A stretch of 64,000 bases of DNA from Aphrocallistes beatrix (Eukaryota > Porifera > Hexactinellida > Sceptrulophora > Aphrocallistidae), in the NCBI GenBank assembly GCA_963281255.1, contig OY725491.1, positions 1,736,001 to 1,800,000 of the forward strand, read 5' to 3'. The translations under genes and the position numbers were made by a program. The notes under the pieces are model-generated. The model made no database searches. It was not told the DNA's origin and saw nothing but the letters and a program-made list of their open reading frames with translations. Shown here piece after piece: positions 19,882 through 30,904 of this stretch. Every line of letters begins with the position of its first letter. Position 1 is the first letter of the stretch.

Positions 19882-21267
19882 TTAGTACGGAATTTGATGA
19901 TCATAAGCAGAAGAGTATATGGTATCTCGTAACGGAATAATGTGTGCAAAACGTATGGCTAGATGTAACATAATGTGGAAGCATTTCATTTAGGTAGGTT
20001 AAGATTTACGCCACTGCGAGTTACAATAGTAGCATACAACTCAGGCTTTACTACATACTAGAAGAGTAAAACTACGAGACTGTTATGATAGGAGAAATGT
20101 ATCCAGAAGTCAGAAAATATTTCGAAAAGATTTCACAATAAAGTTCGCATATTCTCAAACAGAACTTGAAGCATATAGCTCGACTTGTCTCTCTTACTGT
20201 CTGGGGAAAAGAGAGAAATGTATTTCAAACGTCTGGCTAGTTCATTGTATGACCAAACGGTAGAGTAACGATTGCCTTGGTTACGAGGAAAGTGTGAAAT
20301 TTCTGTTTTCTCAAACACAATGACTAAAACAGAAAATGTGTGAAAAACACATGCGTAAAAAGGAATTTCTAACACAGCAATAGAAACCACGAATTGAATT
20401 CAGGAAAAAGGATAATGGAAGATCTTGGACAGTTCATTCATGATTCATATAAATAAGGAGAGAAATCCCTCATCGCAATAAGGAACATGAATAACACAAA
20501 ACAATGCATTAACCAACCTCGCTAGCGCAGCAGTGTTACTCTCTCTATCCAATCCCGGAACGAGGCTAGGCTGTACCACCTTGACTCCCCGGGACTGTGT
20601 AGGTTGGAGGTGAGACCGTTCCGCTGCTGAGTCTAATTGATTGGGTTGCTGATCTGTCCGCATAGCTAAGGAGTGCGAATGGAAGAGTCAAGGTAAGGTA
20701 TTAATTGAATTCCAGATATACTGAAAAGTGACCGGCGAAACCGTGTTATTTTGGGTCCACATTTTGAAGTGGGATTTGAATTCCCTTTTTTACTCAACTT
20801 TAAAGCTCATTTATTAATTTTTCTTTTATTATGGCTTGGTTGAGTTCGTCACTCATCAGAATAAATTTCGATATAAATAAAGTGGAGTCTCCCAAACGGA
20901 CACTCTGAAAAGTGGACAAAACCCTCTACAACGGACAAACCTCATGGAAGGGAATGAATTTACTATATACTTGTGTAGTCAAGCACTCTCCGAGAAGCAG
21001 ACTTCTCTATACAACGGACAAAAACTATATCTCGCTGTGCCCGTTATTTGGAGACTCCACATTGATGGTAGACATTATAATATATGAAATTTTTAACAAT
21101 TTAATTTTTATGGATAATTTAAGATTCATTTTTGTCCTGTGTAAAGTGGTTTATCTCATCGCACGTTGTTTCACATGAAATAGGAACTAGCGAAAATCGG
21201 AGTTCCTACTTGGAGCACAACGTAATGAAGGTGATTGCATGTGAATAATAAATAATGATGAGTAGAA
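19882..21267 (-). other. intergenic with two possible minus-strand exons
   Basis: Minus-strand frames at about 20518-20670 (MRTDQQPNQLDSAAERSHLQ, then QSRGVKVVQPSLVPGLDRES) and 20135-20317 (HFPRNQGNRYSTVWSYNELA and on to a stop) look coding in composition. They are bounded by plausible acceptors (CACTCCTTAG; TTTTCTGTTTTAG). The first could follow the exon at 21268-21528 through an alternative donor inside KEVKS, in matching phase. The phases of the next join do not fit with the obvious sites. They may be alternative 3' exons of the small gene or part of a separate gene. Around 20890-21060 there are repeated CGGACAAA..CTCTACAACGG words resembling a MITE. Confidence 0.35.
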
Positions 21268-22310
21268 CTAACTTTTAACTTCCTTTGCTAGCTGCAGGAT
21301 CTTGTCCAGATCTCCTCTGCTAATGATAGAAGCCAACTGCTCGATGCTTCTCTTAATGTCACTCCCAGGTGTTACTTCCGGTCTGGATCTCCTCCCCACA
21401 GCCCCGGTACCACTGCTGGCCTTGTAAGGGAGTGCAGGGTTCAGAATGGGAGCAGTGCTGTCACTGCTGTGTGACTTCTTGGCAGTCATTCTCTTCCTGT
21501 TAAGAGCGATGTAGTTCTTTGGTTCCACCTAACAAAAGTACTAATTCATTACTGAGGAATGGAGAGGGAAGTGTGCTAGTATCCCAATATATTCCATATT
21601 AATTCCAATCAACAATGCCCGCCGGAGAGGTTATTATCCTCACTGAAGTGAAGGTTCGATGATAGATGGAATCTAATCAGTCTGGACTGTGCAATTGGAG
21701 ACTGATGGGATATTGTTACTGTGAAGAGTACCTAATAACTTAGCAGGTCGAAGCACTTGTATACTTGACAACTGTCCCGTTTTGGCGGGACGTCCCACCT
21801 TTTCAGATGTTGAAAGTATAATATCTCGCGAAAACGTCCCAAAAAGTGGAATTGTACAGCTTTTCAGTTTGTAGTTCTAATACCAATATACTATGCCCCG
21901 TTAAAATACTATTTATGTCCCGCTTGTTTCCTTCCAGAGATTGGCATGTATGCACTTGTATGCCTTACAGACTTTCCATATATAATCTGGATGAAATCTC
22001 GCTAATTGCCTCGCTCGTTATTAATTATCAAATAATTATCAGCAAAAGCACTGTCTTACTTGACCAAGCAAATTCTGACACAGAAAAGGTCTGAGAGCAA
22101 CGGACTAAAGAGGACTTCTATTAAAGACAGGAATTCAATAATCTAATCCTAGGATTTGGATTAGATTTAACAAATAAGATAGAAGTGTGGAATATTATTT
22201 GTATTTGGATGGGGCTGACAATTAAGATGATTACAACCTCAAACTGGCGGCATTCAGTTAAATAAAGATCTCACCTTAGCTCTCCGTACATCTGCTCTAA
22301 TTCGCTCCAT
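21268..22310 (-). CDS. small unknown protein, two exons, 98 aa
   Basis: Exon 1 is 22275-22310, from ATG (MERIRADVRRAK), with donor AAG|GTGAGA. Exon 2 is 21268-21528, acceptor TTTTGTTAG, phase 0. An in-frame TGA lies four codons upstream of the ATG, supporting the start. The joined protein begins with a basic helix (RADVRRAKVEPKNYIALNRK), has a Ser/Pro-rich middle (KKSHSSDSTAPILNPALPY), and ends with a predicted helix (SDIKRSIEQLASIISRGDLD, then KILQLAKEVKS). I do not recognise it; codon-like composition and clean splice phases support a real gene. It sits between NTHL1 and DPH7 on the same strand. Confidence 0.55.
21755..21920. repeat. AACTGTCCCGTTTT repeat (MITE end)
   Basis: CTTGACAACTGTCCCGTTTT followed by GGCGGGACGTCCC, with GTCCCGCTTG in the other orientation about 120 bp on. 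Related ends occur near 34185-34210, 60970-61080 and 63150-63240, often with GGGACAGT..GG.AAGTAT. It looks like a dispersed MITE family. Confidence 0.55.
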
Positions 22311-22652
22311 CTCATCACTTCATTCACACATATCAACCAGCTAGATAGAAATCTACAAATATCAGAAGTTAGTTTCTATTCCTCCCGGGGGGAGAAATAA
22401 ACGGTGTGGGTAAGTTACTATACGACACAGTAAATCAAGGTTTAAAACAGTACTTTTCCGGGATTCTAGGACTAGTAAGGAAACAATAAGGATGCGAGTA
22501 TTTAGGGATATATGGTAGCAAGGATTATCTCTGTTAATAAATATATCATATAACAAAAGAAACATTAACTCAATGCGATATTTATATTAATTCAAAATAG
22601 AATTGCTTAGATCAATAGGAAGAGAATGTGCAAGCAAAATTATGAGAATAAA

Positions 22653-24153
22653 ATGTCGAAGTTAATGCCTAGTAGTGACTGATAAAACTAATATCATTCA
22701 TTCATTAATTAATTTATTCTCTATTTAAGCATCTTCACACTCCCCTTAGGCTTTACACTGGAAGAAGGACAAATGCTTTGATTCAGACAGGTGTGGCATA
22801 GAGGCCTTATAGGCTTACATATCTGCTGTCCAAACCCTGCCAGCAATCCACTAACTCCTTTCCAGTACTCATTCGGTAGCCAATCTTCCAAGCCTTTCCT
22901 CGTCTGTTCTTCATTCCTCGTTGTATTCACCCATTTCATGCGGTTCGCAATTCTGTGGATGTGAGTCAACGGAGACGCCCAAGGTACAATTCCAAGCAAT
23001 GTTTGTCAACATAAATGCCATTTTCGGTCCTACACCAGGAAGAGAAATAATGTCATCAAATTCCCTCGGGATGTCATTGCCATACTCGTCATGGAGTATC
23101 TCAACAATCTTTTTGATATATTTCGCTTTCGTAGGATAGAAACTCACGGGGTGTATCAGTTGAGCTAACTCATCCACAGAAGTTTCTCTGATGTGCTCTA
23201 CAGTCAGACCGTAATCACGCAGTCTGTCCATAGCGGCAGAGCTTCTCTCATCCTTGGTGCGGCTAGAGAGAACAACAGAAATCAGAACATGGAATCGGCT
23301 TTCAGCGGGAGAAATATCATCTCTAAGGTTTGACTGCGCACCCATTAAGTCAACAGGTACAGATTTTTCCTCCCGCATCTTCACGATATTATCGTACTGC
23401 TGCTTCCAGCTGGGAGGGAATATGGGTTCAGGAGATTTATCAAATTCATTAATGTCTGCATTATCTTGATCAGGTTCAACGGAAGAGTGGGATTTCTTTG
23501 ATTCCGGAAGTAAGGATTCTTCCCTTTTTAACAGTTTCCTCTTGGCAGCCATAAATAAAGGTTATTCTCAAGAATATAAAATAGTGACATACAATAATCA
23601 ACTCATTTAATTGTTTTCCCCAAAATTGATTACGGAGTAAAATCAAAGAAATTAGTTAGGAGGGTATTTGAAGTTGTCCACTATATAATGCATAGTCCGC
23701 AAGCTAAAATGTCTGTGAAATGACCAATTGTGCTTTCCTAAATCCGGAACGGAACGAACGAGTACCATAATCTACCTAACGGACGATCACATAAGTAATA
23801 GAATGCATACTGGAAACAGAAGAATGATTTGAAATATTTAAGATTTTGACTAAGCTTCTAATTAATTAAGAATAGAAGAAAAACGATTTAAAATAATGTA
23901 TCAAAGAAAAACTGATCTTCAGTCCAGCAGAAGCGGTGCTAGAGATGTCGCAGCTCGCCAAGTAGACCAGGAGTTTGATTAACAGCTGGGCCAGCTGTGG
24001 GATCAGTGTCGTGTCAGACCTGTTTAGAAAGTAATTACCTTTGAACTGCGCAATAGTTGAAGTGGTTACTTTCAGTGGCTGATTTAGGGGTGAGCGAGGG
24101 TGGACAGCCGCCCACCCTCGATCAACCTTTGCCCTCCCTGATGCCCACCCTGT
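22653..24153 (-). repeat. inverted segmental duplication, arm 1 (NTHL1 and upstream)
   Basis: The whole segment from the NTHL1 3' flank to a GGGTGGGC-rich end is repeated in opposite orientation at 30905-32205. Landmarks in both: AGAAGCGGTGCTAGAGATGT, TTTGAACTGCGCAATAGTTG, and GATTTAGGGGTG at the outer end. That outer end (CAGTG.C.GATTTAGGGGTG) resembles a hAT-type terminus. Confidence 0.88.
22721..23552 (-). pseudogene. NTHL1: NTHL1, endonuclease III-like DNA glycosylase, with a 2-nt frameshift
   Basis: Base-excision repair enzyme that removes oxidised pyrimidines and nicks the abasic site. ATG 23552 opens MAAKRKLLKREESLLPESKK (basic N-terminus). Then come LISVVLSSRTKDERSSAAMD, the helix-hairpin-helix LPGVGPKMAFML with the catalytic Lys, and GVSVDSH with the catalytic Asp. 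Immediately after DSH the frame shifts: the next block HIHRIANRMKW, the GFGQQIC block and the [4Fe-4S] motif C-x6-C-x2-C-x5-C (ICKPIRPLCHTCLNQSIC) are in another frame (to TAA at 22721). The inverted copy at 31.86 kb reads GACTCTCACATC where this one has GACTCACATC (22959-22968), so two bases are missing. Joined, the protein would be about 278 aa, near family size. All other key residues are intact, so this may be a recent allele or an assembly error rather than an old pseudogene. Confidence 0.88.
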
Positions 24154-25147
24154 CGTAGCCCGCTATCGCCGCTCCTGGTTTTGCTGCACAACCAAGGCTG
24201 GTTAACAACGAAACTATAACACAATGACGGCGTATTTCCATTTTTATCACCGTAATTATTTTCCCCATAATAACCTATTAAAATGGGGACTCAAATCTAT
24301 CAGATCGAACTTAGGGGACGTGCTGATTCGAAAAATTGGGAATTTTAATGGAATGTTGTAACATTCTTAAGTTGCTATGGAATTCTTAGTAGAGTATAGT
24401 TAAGTATACACAAACTCTGTACTAAATTCAGTTTAGCATAAGTGTTCATATCCGTGGTGAGGGTGAATAGTATATGATTACTAGATATTCTAAATTTCTA
24501 ATTTTTCAAACTTAAAATATCTAAATTCTATGCATTGAAATATTCTACATTCGCGGTTGAGAAGCTTAAACTAAAAGATTTTTTGAAAGGTGTGAAAATC
24601 TGCATATTAACCCATGTTAATAATTACTTGTTCCAATTGAAAACAGTCGAGATAACTTCACGCAGATTTCAATTGCAAACTTCTTCACAAGAAGAATTTT
24701 TTGGCTAAAATTCGTCGAGAATTTACATATGCAAAATTGCGAATACTGTAATTAGTCGAGTATTTGCATGCGAAAAATATTTTCCACATATGGATATTAT
24801 ACATGGTATCTTAGGATTTATGATCCACCTACTTTTTGTCTACAATATAAGTAATCAGTATAACACACAGTACATCATTTATTGGATAATTATATCTTAA
24901 CAAACTACAAGGTAAAAAGTTATTTGAATAGTGGTATAAAGAAACTGCAAATAACAGCCTATGCATGCAACCAAGAACTAGGGGGAAAAATATGGAATGA
25001 TACAAAAATATACAGTTAACTGGAGCAGTAAAAAAACAATTATGTAGTAGAGTTAACTAACTGGAGACTGCTAGTTAAGGTTTTGAGTAGCTTATCACCT
25101 CTAGAGACATCAATAGTTCACGGAGAGAAGAAAGTGCTTCATCAATG
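24154..25147. other. 3' flank of channel gene A, part of the duplicated block
   Basis: No gene in 24154-24560. From about 24562 the sequence matches 55622 onward (CTTAAACTAA.AGATTTTTT, TTCAAGGTCG), showing that the duplication extends well beyond the coding region. Confidence 0.6.
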
Positions 25148-27822
25148 TCAATTATCGCGAATCAGTTTCTTCAAGGTCGTAACTCCATAATACTTCAACA
25201 AAGCTTTTTTGGAAAGCTTTTGATCTTTTACTTGTATATACTCCATCTTTTTAATTTTTCCAAGAAAATAGGAAAAGAGAGGGTTCTTTTCGATTTGAAT
25301 GATGAAATTTAACCTATGCCAAGCATAAGTTCGTTCCGAATTTCTTTTGATTTCACCATACGTGTCTGAGAGTTGAGCAATAAACACGTTGAGGAATACC
25401 ACTACCGTGAGAAAGAGGAAACTTAAGTAGATGCAAGCAGCGAGCCAGTTAATATGCCGATACAAATATTCATCCGAATAAACATTGCCTTCTAGCAACA
25501 CTCTTAACCCGGAGAGGAATACCCACTGCACTTCATTGTCAACACCAAGAGTTCGCACTGTGTCTTGCCTTAGGGAATTATTCGCGAAAACTGCCGAACT
25601 GTATGGAGTGCGAAGTGAGATGAAATAACCCCCAGTGAATATGAGGAGCGTTAGGCCAAAGAGGGTGGAGAATAATGGGACATCTTTAATTAAGATTTTG
25701 TAGATAATGGTAGAGTATGGCCCAATGTGGCGAACGAGGACGATAAATTTGAAAATGCGGAGTGCGTTGGCGAAAAAGGCGATAGTCGCGAATATCCATT
25801 GCACGGGTTGACTCGCACTACGAAGAATAAAGAGGATGAACAATGTTGATAATCCAATAACATCGAGATAGTTTGATTGCTCAGAAAAATAGTTTCTAAT
25901 TAGGCGAACAAATATAATTGGACTTTCTTTGTTTACGTTATCAAATTTTACTACTTCCCACTCATTTTCACGAGGTTCTTTTTCAATTGATTCCATCAGT
26001 TCATTTTCCCTTTTCCTTTCTTTCTTATCTGCTTCTATGTCCTGTTTTGTCAATATAATTTCACGAATAAATTCCATTACCTCTGTAATACAATTGATTA
26101 TGAAGTATCCTACTACAAAAAGTTCTGTAAAGATGCGAAAACCATCGAAGAATCCCACGTGTGCGTTCCGAGGTATTGGTACATAGGATGCTTGTATTAG
26201 AGAGTAAGAAAGAGCGATGAGGAAAGTGGCATATGAAGCTATATTTAAATACAGAACCTTTTTTCCGAATTGTTCCATTTTCCGATCTACCAATATTCGT
26301 ATTGTACCATGGGAGGCAATTTCTTCATCTCCCAAGCGTGCGATGCGTTGGAGAAAATAGGCGGTCTTTTTTACGTACCCATCTTCACCTGGTAACTTAT
26401 TGTCTGTGTTTAGATAAAGATATTGCGTTTTAACTATGCCTATGTTTGTACTGTCATTTGGTGGCAAGACCATACGATCCAGCAATGCAGTAACGGACTC
26501 GGTCATTCGATCACGAACTAATTTCATCCAAGTAATCCAGACACACTTTCGATAAAATTCCATAAAATCTTCAGAAGGACGGAGTTGAATTATTACAGCA
26601 GCGACATCATCTTTTCCATTTAAGCATGCCATCTCTAATCCATCGAACCTCAAATAATTGGTGCCAAAAGAAGCACCATTCTTTATTAGTTCCTTCACAA
26701 TGCTTGCATGACCTAAACTTGCAGCTTTTGTCATTGGAATTTCCCCATAGTTATCTCTTTGATCGAGATTCACACCTTGACGAGCAAGAATAGCAATACA
26801 ACCGTCCTTGCCAGCTTCTGCAGCAATCAAAGCTGCCGTTTTTCCTTTGTCATCCCTTTCAGTGAAGTCAGCTCCATACTCGATTAGAAGCTGCAGGATT
26901 TCTTCATTACCGTTGTCGGAGGCTAAATGTACTGCATTACGACCATTTGATGTAGTTAAATTAGGGTCTGCTTTATGATTTAGAAGGTATCGAATCGTAT
27001 GTTCATGGTTTTTCAAAATCGCTGAATGTAATGGGCTATTGCCTTCACTTTTCGAATTTAAATCAATACGAGGTCTATCCTTGACTATTTCGTCTAGAAC
27101 ATGCCAACTCCCATTCTCAGCAGCCAAGTTTATGTGACTTTGGTAGATTGGAGTTCCTGCGTCAAGTAGCATTCGTGCAATATCTCTAAAATTTTCCTTA
27201 CAAACTATTTTTAGAGCATCCGCTAGCATAATGTTATAAAATTTATCATTCACTCTTTCATGTTTGTGTCTAACTATTATTATACTCATCATATCAGCAC
27301 GGTTATAAAATGCGACTTGCCTAATCCCGTACCTGTACGATTCACCTTCTATTGATTCATAATTATACGGAGCACCTCCCAGGAGCATAGCCTTTAGTTG
27401 ATACATATTCGGAGTTCGTATTGCAGAACTCAACATTTTAATATCTTCAGATGTATCATTCCAATGTATGACATCTTTTTCTGGAAATGTTTCTAGAAAA
27501 CTTTCTAGATACGGAAATACTTTCTTTTTCTCTGTATTAGAAGCATAAACCACTTCAGGTTCCGGATTTTCCTTCGCCATCTTTTTCAATCAGTTTCTCC
27601 CTATTAAGAGCAAAGCATAAACATCTAACCTCTATAGAAAGTGTCCTGTATTACATACTTTATGTGGAATTAATAATACCATTCATGAAAATTTGGTTTT
27701 AAAATTCTGTCAATAGAAAATTGATACAATTAAAATTCCTTAATGATCAGTAACATCAAAATAAAAAGTAATGTTCGTTACTTCGAATTATTACCATATA
27801 AATATATTATATACTAAATGAA
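24562..27822 (-). repeat. direct segmental duplication, copy 1 (channel gene A with flanks)
   Basis: About 3.26 kb matching 55622-58855 in the same orientation, including roughly 590 bp of 3' flank and 240 bp of 5' flank (GAAAGTGTCCTGTATTACAT; AGTAACATCAAAATAAAAAG). Confidence 0.9.
25148..27580 (-). CDS. ankyrin-repeat TRP-like ion channel, copy A
   Basis: Single exon, 810 aa from ATG 27580 (MAKENPEPEVVYAS). The frame is open three codons further, but only to a TTG, and a TGA precedes that. Ankyrin repeats span about residues 45-340 (GNSPLHSAILKNHEHTIRYL, GRNAVHLASDNGNEEILQLL, GKTAALIAAEAGKDGCIAIL, GEIPMTKAASLGHASIVKEL). Then come S1 (IASYATFLIALSYSLIQAS), S2 (IFTELFVVGYFIINCI), S3 (YLDVIGLSTLFILFIL), S4 (IFATIAFFANALRIFKF), S5 (LFSTLFGLTLLIFTGGYF), pore loop WVFLSGLRVLLEGN and S6 FLTVVVFLNVFIAQLSDTYG. 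A C-terminal region of ~80 aa lacks the coiled coil of the 43.6 kb gene. TRP-superfamily architecture; cation conduction is inferred, gating unknown. Duplicate at 56187-58613. Confidence 0.9.
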   Translation of the reverse strand: MAKENPEPEVVYASNTEKKKVFPYLESFLETFPEKDVIHWNDTSEDIKMLSSAIRTPNMYQLKAMLLGGAPYNYESIEGESYRYGIRQVAFYNRADMMSIIIVRHKHERVNDKFYNIMLADALKIVCKENFRDIARMLLDAGTPIYQSHINLAAENGSWHVLDEIVKDRPRIDLNSKSEGNSPLHSAILKNHEHTIRYLLNHKADPNLTTSNGRNAVHLASDNGNEEILQLLIEYGADFTERDDKGKTAALIAAEAGKDGCIAILARQGVNLDQRDNYGEIPMTKAASLGHASIVKELIKNGASFGTNYLRFDGLEMACLNGKDDVAAVIIQLRPSEDFMEFYRKCVWITWMKLVRDRMTESVTALLDRMVLPPNDSTNIGIVKTQYLYLNTDNKLPGEDGYVKKTAYFLQRIARLGDEEIASHGTIRILVDRKMEQFGKKVLYLNIASYATFLIALSYSLIQASYVPIPRNAHVGFFDGFRIFTELFVVGYFIINCITEVMEFIREIILTKQDIEADKKERKRENELMESIEKEPRENEWEVVKFDNVNKESPIIFVRLIRNYFSEQSNYLDVIGLSTLFILFILRSASQPVQWIFATIAFFANALRIFKFIVLVRHIGPYSTIIYKILIKDVPLFSTLFGLTLLIFTGGYFISLRTPYSSAVFANNSLRQDTVRTLGVDNEVQWVFLSGLRVLLEGNVYSDEYLYRHINWLAACIYLSFLFLTVVVFLNVFIAQLSDTYGEIKRNSERTYAWHRLNFIIQIEKNPLFSYFLGKIKKMEYIQVKDQKLSKKALLKYYGVTTLKKLIRDN

Positions 27823-28614
27823 TTTCGTCGAAAATATCCTTCTTATTGTATCAAATTGATCAAATTTTATCATAAATAATTACACCTTCTCTTATAGCCA
27901 TGACATCACACTAACAATCTGGCAAACTTTTTATAAATATTGATGAATTCTGGTTTGGTGTAGACGTGGTAAAATATTGAACACATTGTTTAGAAGATAT
28001 GAATCAGGATTCTATAGCCTTAAAAATAAGGTAAAGTTAACAGCCGAATGATAGTTTTTAGCATATTTTTGAGATGTGTTTACTTTATGCAGCTATTATA
28101 AATAAAAACAAAAATTTTAATACATAACAAGCGGGCTTTACGTCGGGTGGCTAGCAAACATTTCATGTTTGCTAGGTGGCCCTGGGGGCACCTGAGAATA
28201 TCAACAAGTCAGTAGTTGAAAGCTAGGTTCTAACACAATTTTATAGATTTGTTTGCTTTATGTATCTATTGTAAATAAAAGTAAACAAATAATCAATCAA
28301 TAGCTTTGAATTTAGGATATTTGAAATAGTAAATGCTAAAAATCCCAGGTCGTCTGCTAAAAGCTAGTTTATAGTATATTTTTTAGATTCGTTTGCTCTA
28401 TGTAGTATATATTGTAAACAGAAGTAAACAAGTAATTCATCTCACAGATTCGAAAATATGATATTCGACATATACACCTCAAAAATCTCATGTCAACCAA
28501 TGAAAGCTAGTCTCTAGCCTATTTTGGAATTTATATACTTTATATACCTGGTGTAAAACAAAACAAATAATTTATCACAAGCGCTTCGCTAATTTTTGTA
28601 ATTTGATGCAGCTA
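27823..28614. other. repeat-derived spacer
   Basis: 28131-28500 belongs to family B and its hairpin module; 27823-28130 shows nothing recognisable. Confidence 0.5.
28131..28500 (+). repeat. diverged family B element with perfect 11-bp hairpin
   Basis: CAAGCGGGCTTTACGTCGGG leads into CTAGCAAACAT-TTC-ATGTTTGCTAG (28151-28175), a perfect 11-bp stem, then a second stem AGGTG.CCC/GGG.CACCT. Three internal units follow with GTTTGCTTTATGTATCTATT and AAAGTAAACAAATAA. Sequence is far from the consensus, yet both stems still pair. Confidence 0.75.
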
Positions 28615-29089
28615 CACTAATTGGACAAAAGTATTTGTACACTATATTATTCCTCATACAAATAGTACTAAATTGGATATTTTCATGAAGGGAAAGGTAT
28701 TCAACTCTAAGAGCTATTAAGAGTCATTTAAGATTCGAAATCTTCACATTGGAATTTGTAATAGTTGAAGATTTCTAATAAATTACTCAACCCAATGAGT
28801 AAAATTATCAACCAGTGACACAAGAGGTAGTACATTACCATCATGTATAGTGATATAAAGGGACATATGTAGCACAAGGTGGCAGTGATTGATAATTTGA
28901 AAACATTGGGAATTAATAATTGATTAGAAATATCCTATAATAACTAATTCGAATGCGAAGATTTCGAAATTGAACTCGATTAGTTGTCTCACTTACCGTT
29001 TCGGAGTTTTAATCTTCATGAATTGACCCATTTTAGTATTAAATGCACTTGAGATAATGAAGTGTGCAAATACTTTTGTCCAGGTTTTG
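28615..29089. repeat. 475-bp relative of the 473-bp mariner-type MITE
   Basis: Starts CACTAATTGGACAAAAGTAT after TA and ends CAAATACTTTTGTCCAGG..TTTTG before TA. The centre (GTGACACAAGAGGTAGTACA) matches the centre of the other copies (GTGACACCTAGTGCCACC). Confidence 0.75.
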
Positions 29090-29864
29090 TATTGTAAATA
29101 AAAACAAACAAAATATTTAAGGTTTAGATTCGAAATATGATATTCGTATTCTATACTCAAATTTACAAACTCATTTAAAAACAAACCTTTGTAGCTTTAG
29201 CTGTGAATGATTCTCGAAGCAAATGTCAATTTATGATTATTGTTGTTGTGGTATATTCTTAGTCAATTGGAATTTGCTTGTCTATTTATACCAATTTTAA
29301 TGGTTGAATCGAGTATGGTGTTGAATTAGGTCCACTAAGTGATAAGTTTAATTCAAAATTTTGACACTAAACCTTGGTAATTTAAAATGTCCATTATTCA
29401 AATTTTAAGATAAACGGTTTAAACTGCTTATTACATAATATGCTAACACAATTGCAATAATCTAACAACGTATATTGCACATATCCCAAATATGCTAATA
29501 GTGACATTATAGTGCAATTGCACAAGATCGAGATATGCTAATGATCAGGATATATCATTATTATACATAACCCAAATATGCTAATATTAATAATGTATCG
29601 ATTGCTAGTCAAAATGGTCACGAACAAAAAAGGCTACAATAAAAAGGGCTACAAATTAAAACGGCCACGCTTGTTCATAATATTCAATAAGTTACCATAT
29701 TTCGAATTTCCAAGTATTCGTTAGTTGGAATCAAAATAACTGGAAGAACGTGTTTCCCAATAGAGAAAAATATTGTTCAATGCTGAAAATTTGTTGACAA
29801 TCACATGTTCCATCAAATCGGATTGTACTATGTCTGGTGCGATATCATTAATCTTATATACAAG
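29090..29864. other. repeat spacer with ATATGCTAAT array
   Basis: About 29440-29600 holds four copies of (A/T)ATGCTAA(T/C) in ~40-bp spaced units, followed by AAAAGGCTACAA words (29625-29670). The same pair of motifs recurs at 32950-33190. No gene. Confidence 0.55.
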
Positions 29865-30745
29865 TATTAAACGCTAGGATTTTTTTTTGTATTTAGTTTG
29901 TATGTCCGAATTGATTGAAGAATTTGCAAGTCGTAGAGATATGAAAATTGGCATGTAGGTGTCAAATGATATGACTACGATTAAGTTCTAAGATCTAAGC
30001 GAAATTTTCACACCTCTGCAAAAAAAATGGAAAACAATTTTTCACACCTTTTCTATACAATACTATGTACGGCTTCACTCACAATTGAAATTATTGTACG
30101 ACACAATTGTAGGATGTGATTGTTATTAATACTTCAAAGCAATAGTTTATATAGATGTTTCAATTATATTTTTCACACATATATATACATATTTTAACAC
30201 CATTGACGAATTTTGAAAATTATGCTAGAGATTAGCTTCCAATGGTTGACATGCAGTTTCTAGGGGTGTAGATTTCGAATATCATATTTTCAGATCGATA
30301 TGATAAATTATTTGTTTACTTTTGTTTTCAATAGATACATAAAGTAAACAAATCTCAGTGATATGCTAGAAACTTGCTTTAAACGGTTGACATGGGGTTT
30401 TCAGGGGTATGGATTTAGAATATCATACTTTCAGATCGATATAATAAATTATCTGTTTACTTTTGTTTACATTAGGTACATAAAGTAAACAAATTACAAA
30501 AATAAGCTAGAGACTAACTTCCAACGGTTGACATGGGGTTTTCCGGAATGTAGATTTAGAATATTATATTTTCAGATTTATTTGAGAAATTATTTGTTAA
30601 CTTTTGTTTACAGTATTTATATAAAGTAAACAAATTCCCAAAATAGGCTAGATTGAGTAACTCTAGGCTCCCGCAGGGCGACTCTGCGGACACGCAGTGT
30701 CTGCAAGCCGCGCAGCGCAAGTAAGCGAAGAGCGCTTGTATTCCA
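29865..30745 (-). repeat. family B element, reverse orientation
   Basis: Begins ATTAAACGCTAGGATTTTTT and ends GCGCAAGTAAGCGAAGAGCG followed by CTTGTAT. It contains three internal ~130-bp units, each with TTTACTTTTGTTT and AAAGTAAACAAAT. The module stem TGCGGACAC/GTGTCTGCA is at 30685-30705 (one G.T pair). Confidence 0.85.
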
Positions 30746-30904
30746 TTTAAATCTCCCAACATCACTGTGACGTTCAAATTTATTGCTAATTCTGTAAAAG
30801 TTGGCAAAATCTAGGAATTCGTGTTTGATGCAGTTTCCGTTAACATTGCTGATTCGCAATCTTTAAACGAGATACTATTTATATCAGACACCAGTAAGAA
30901 AATC

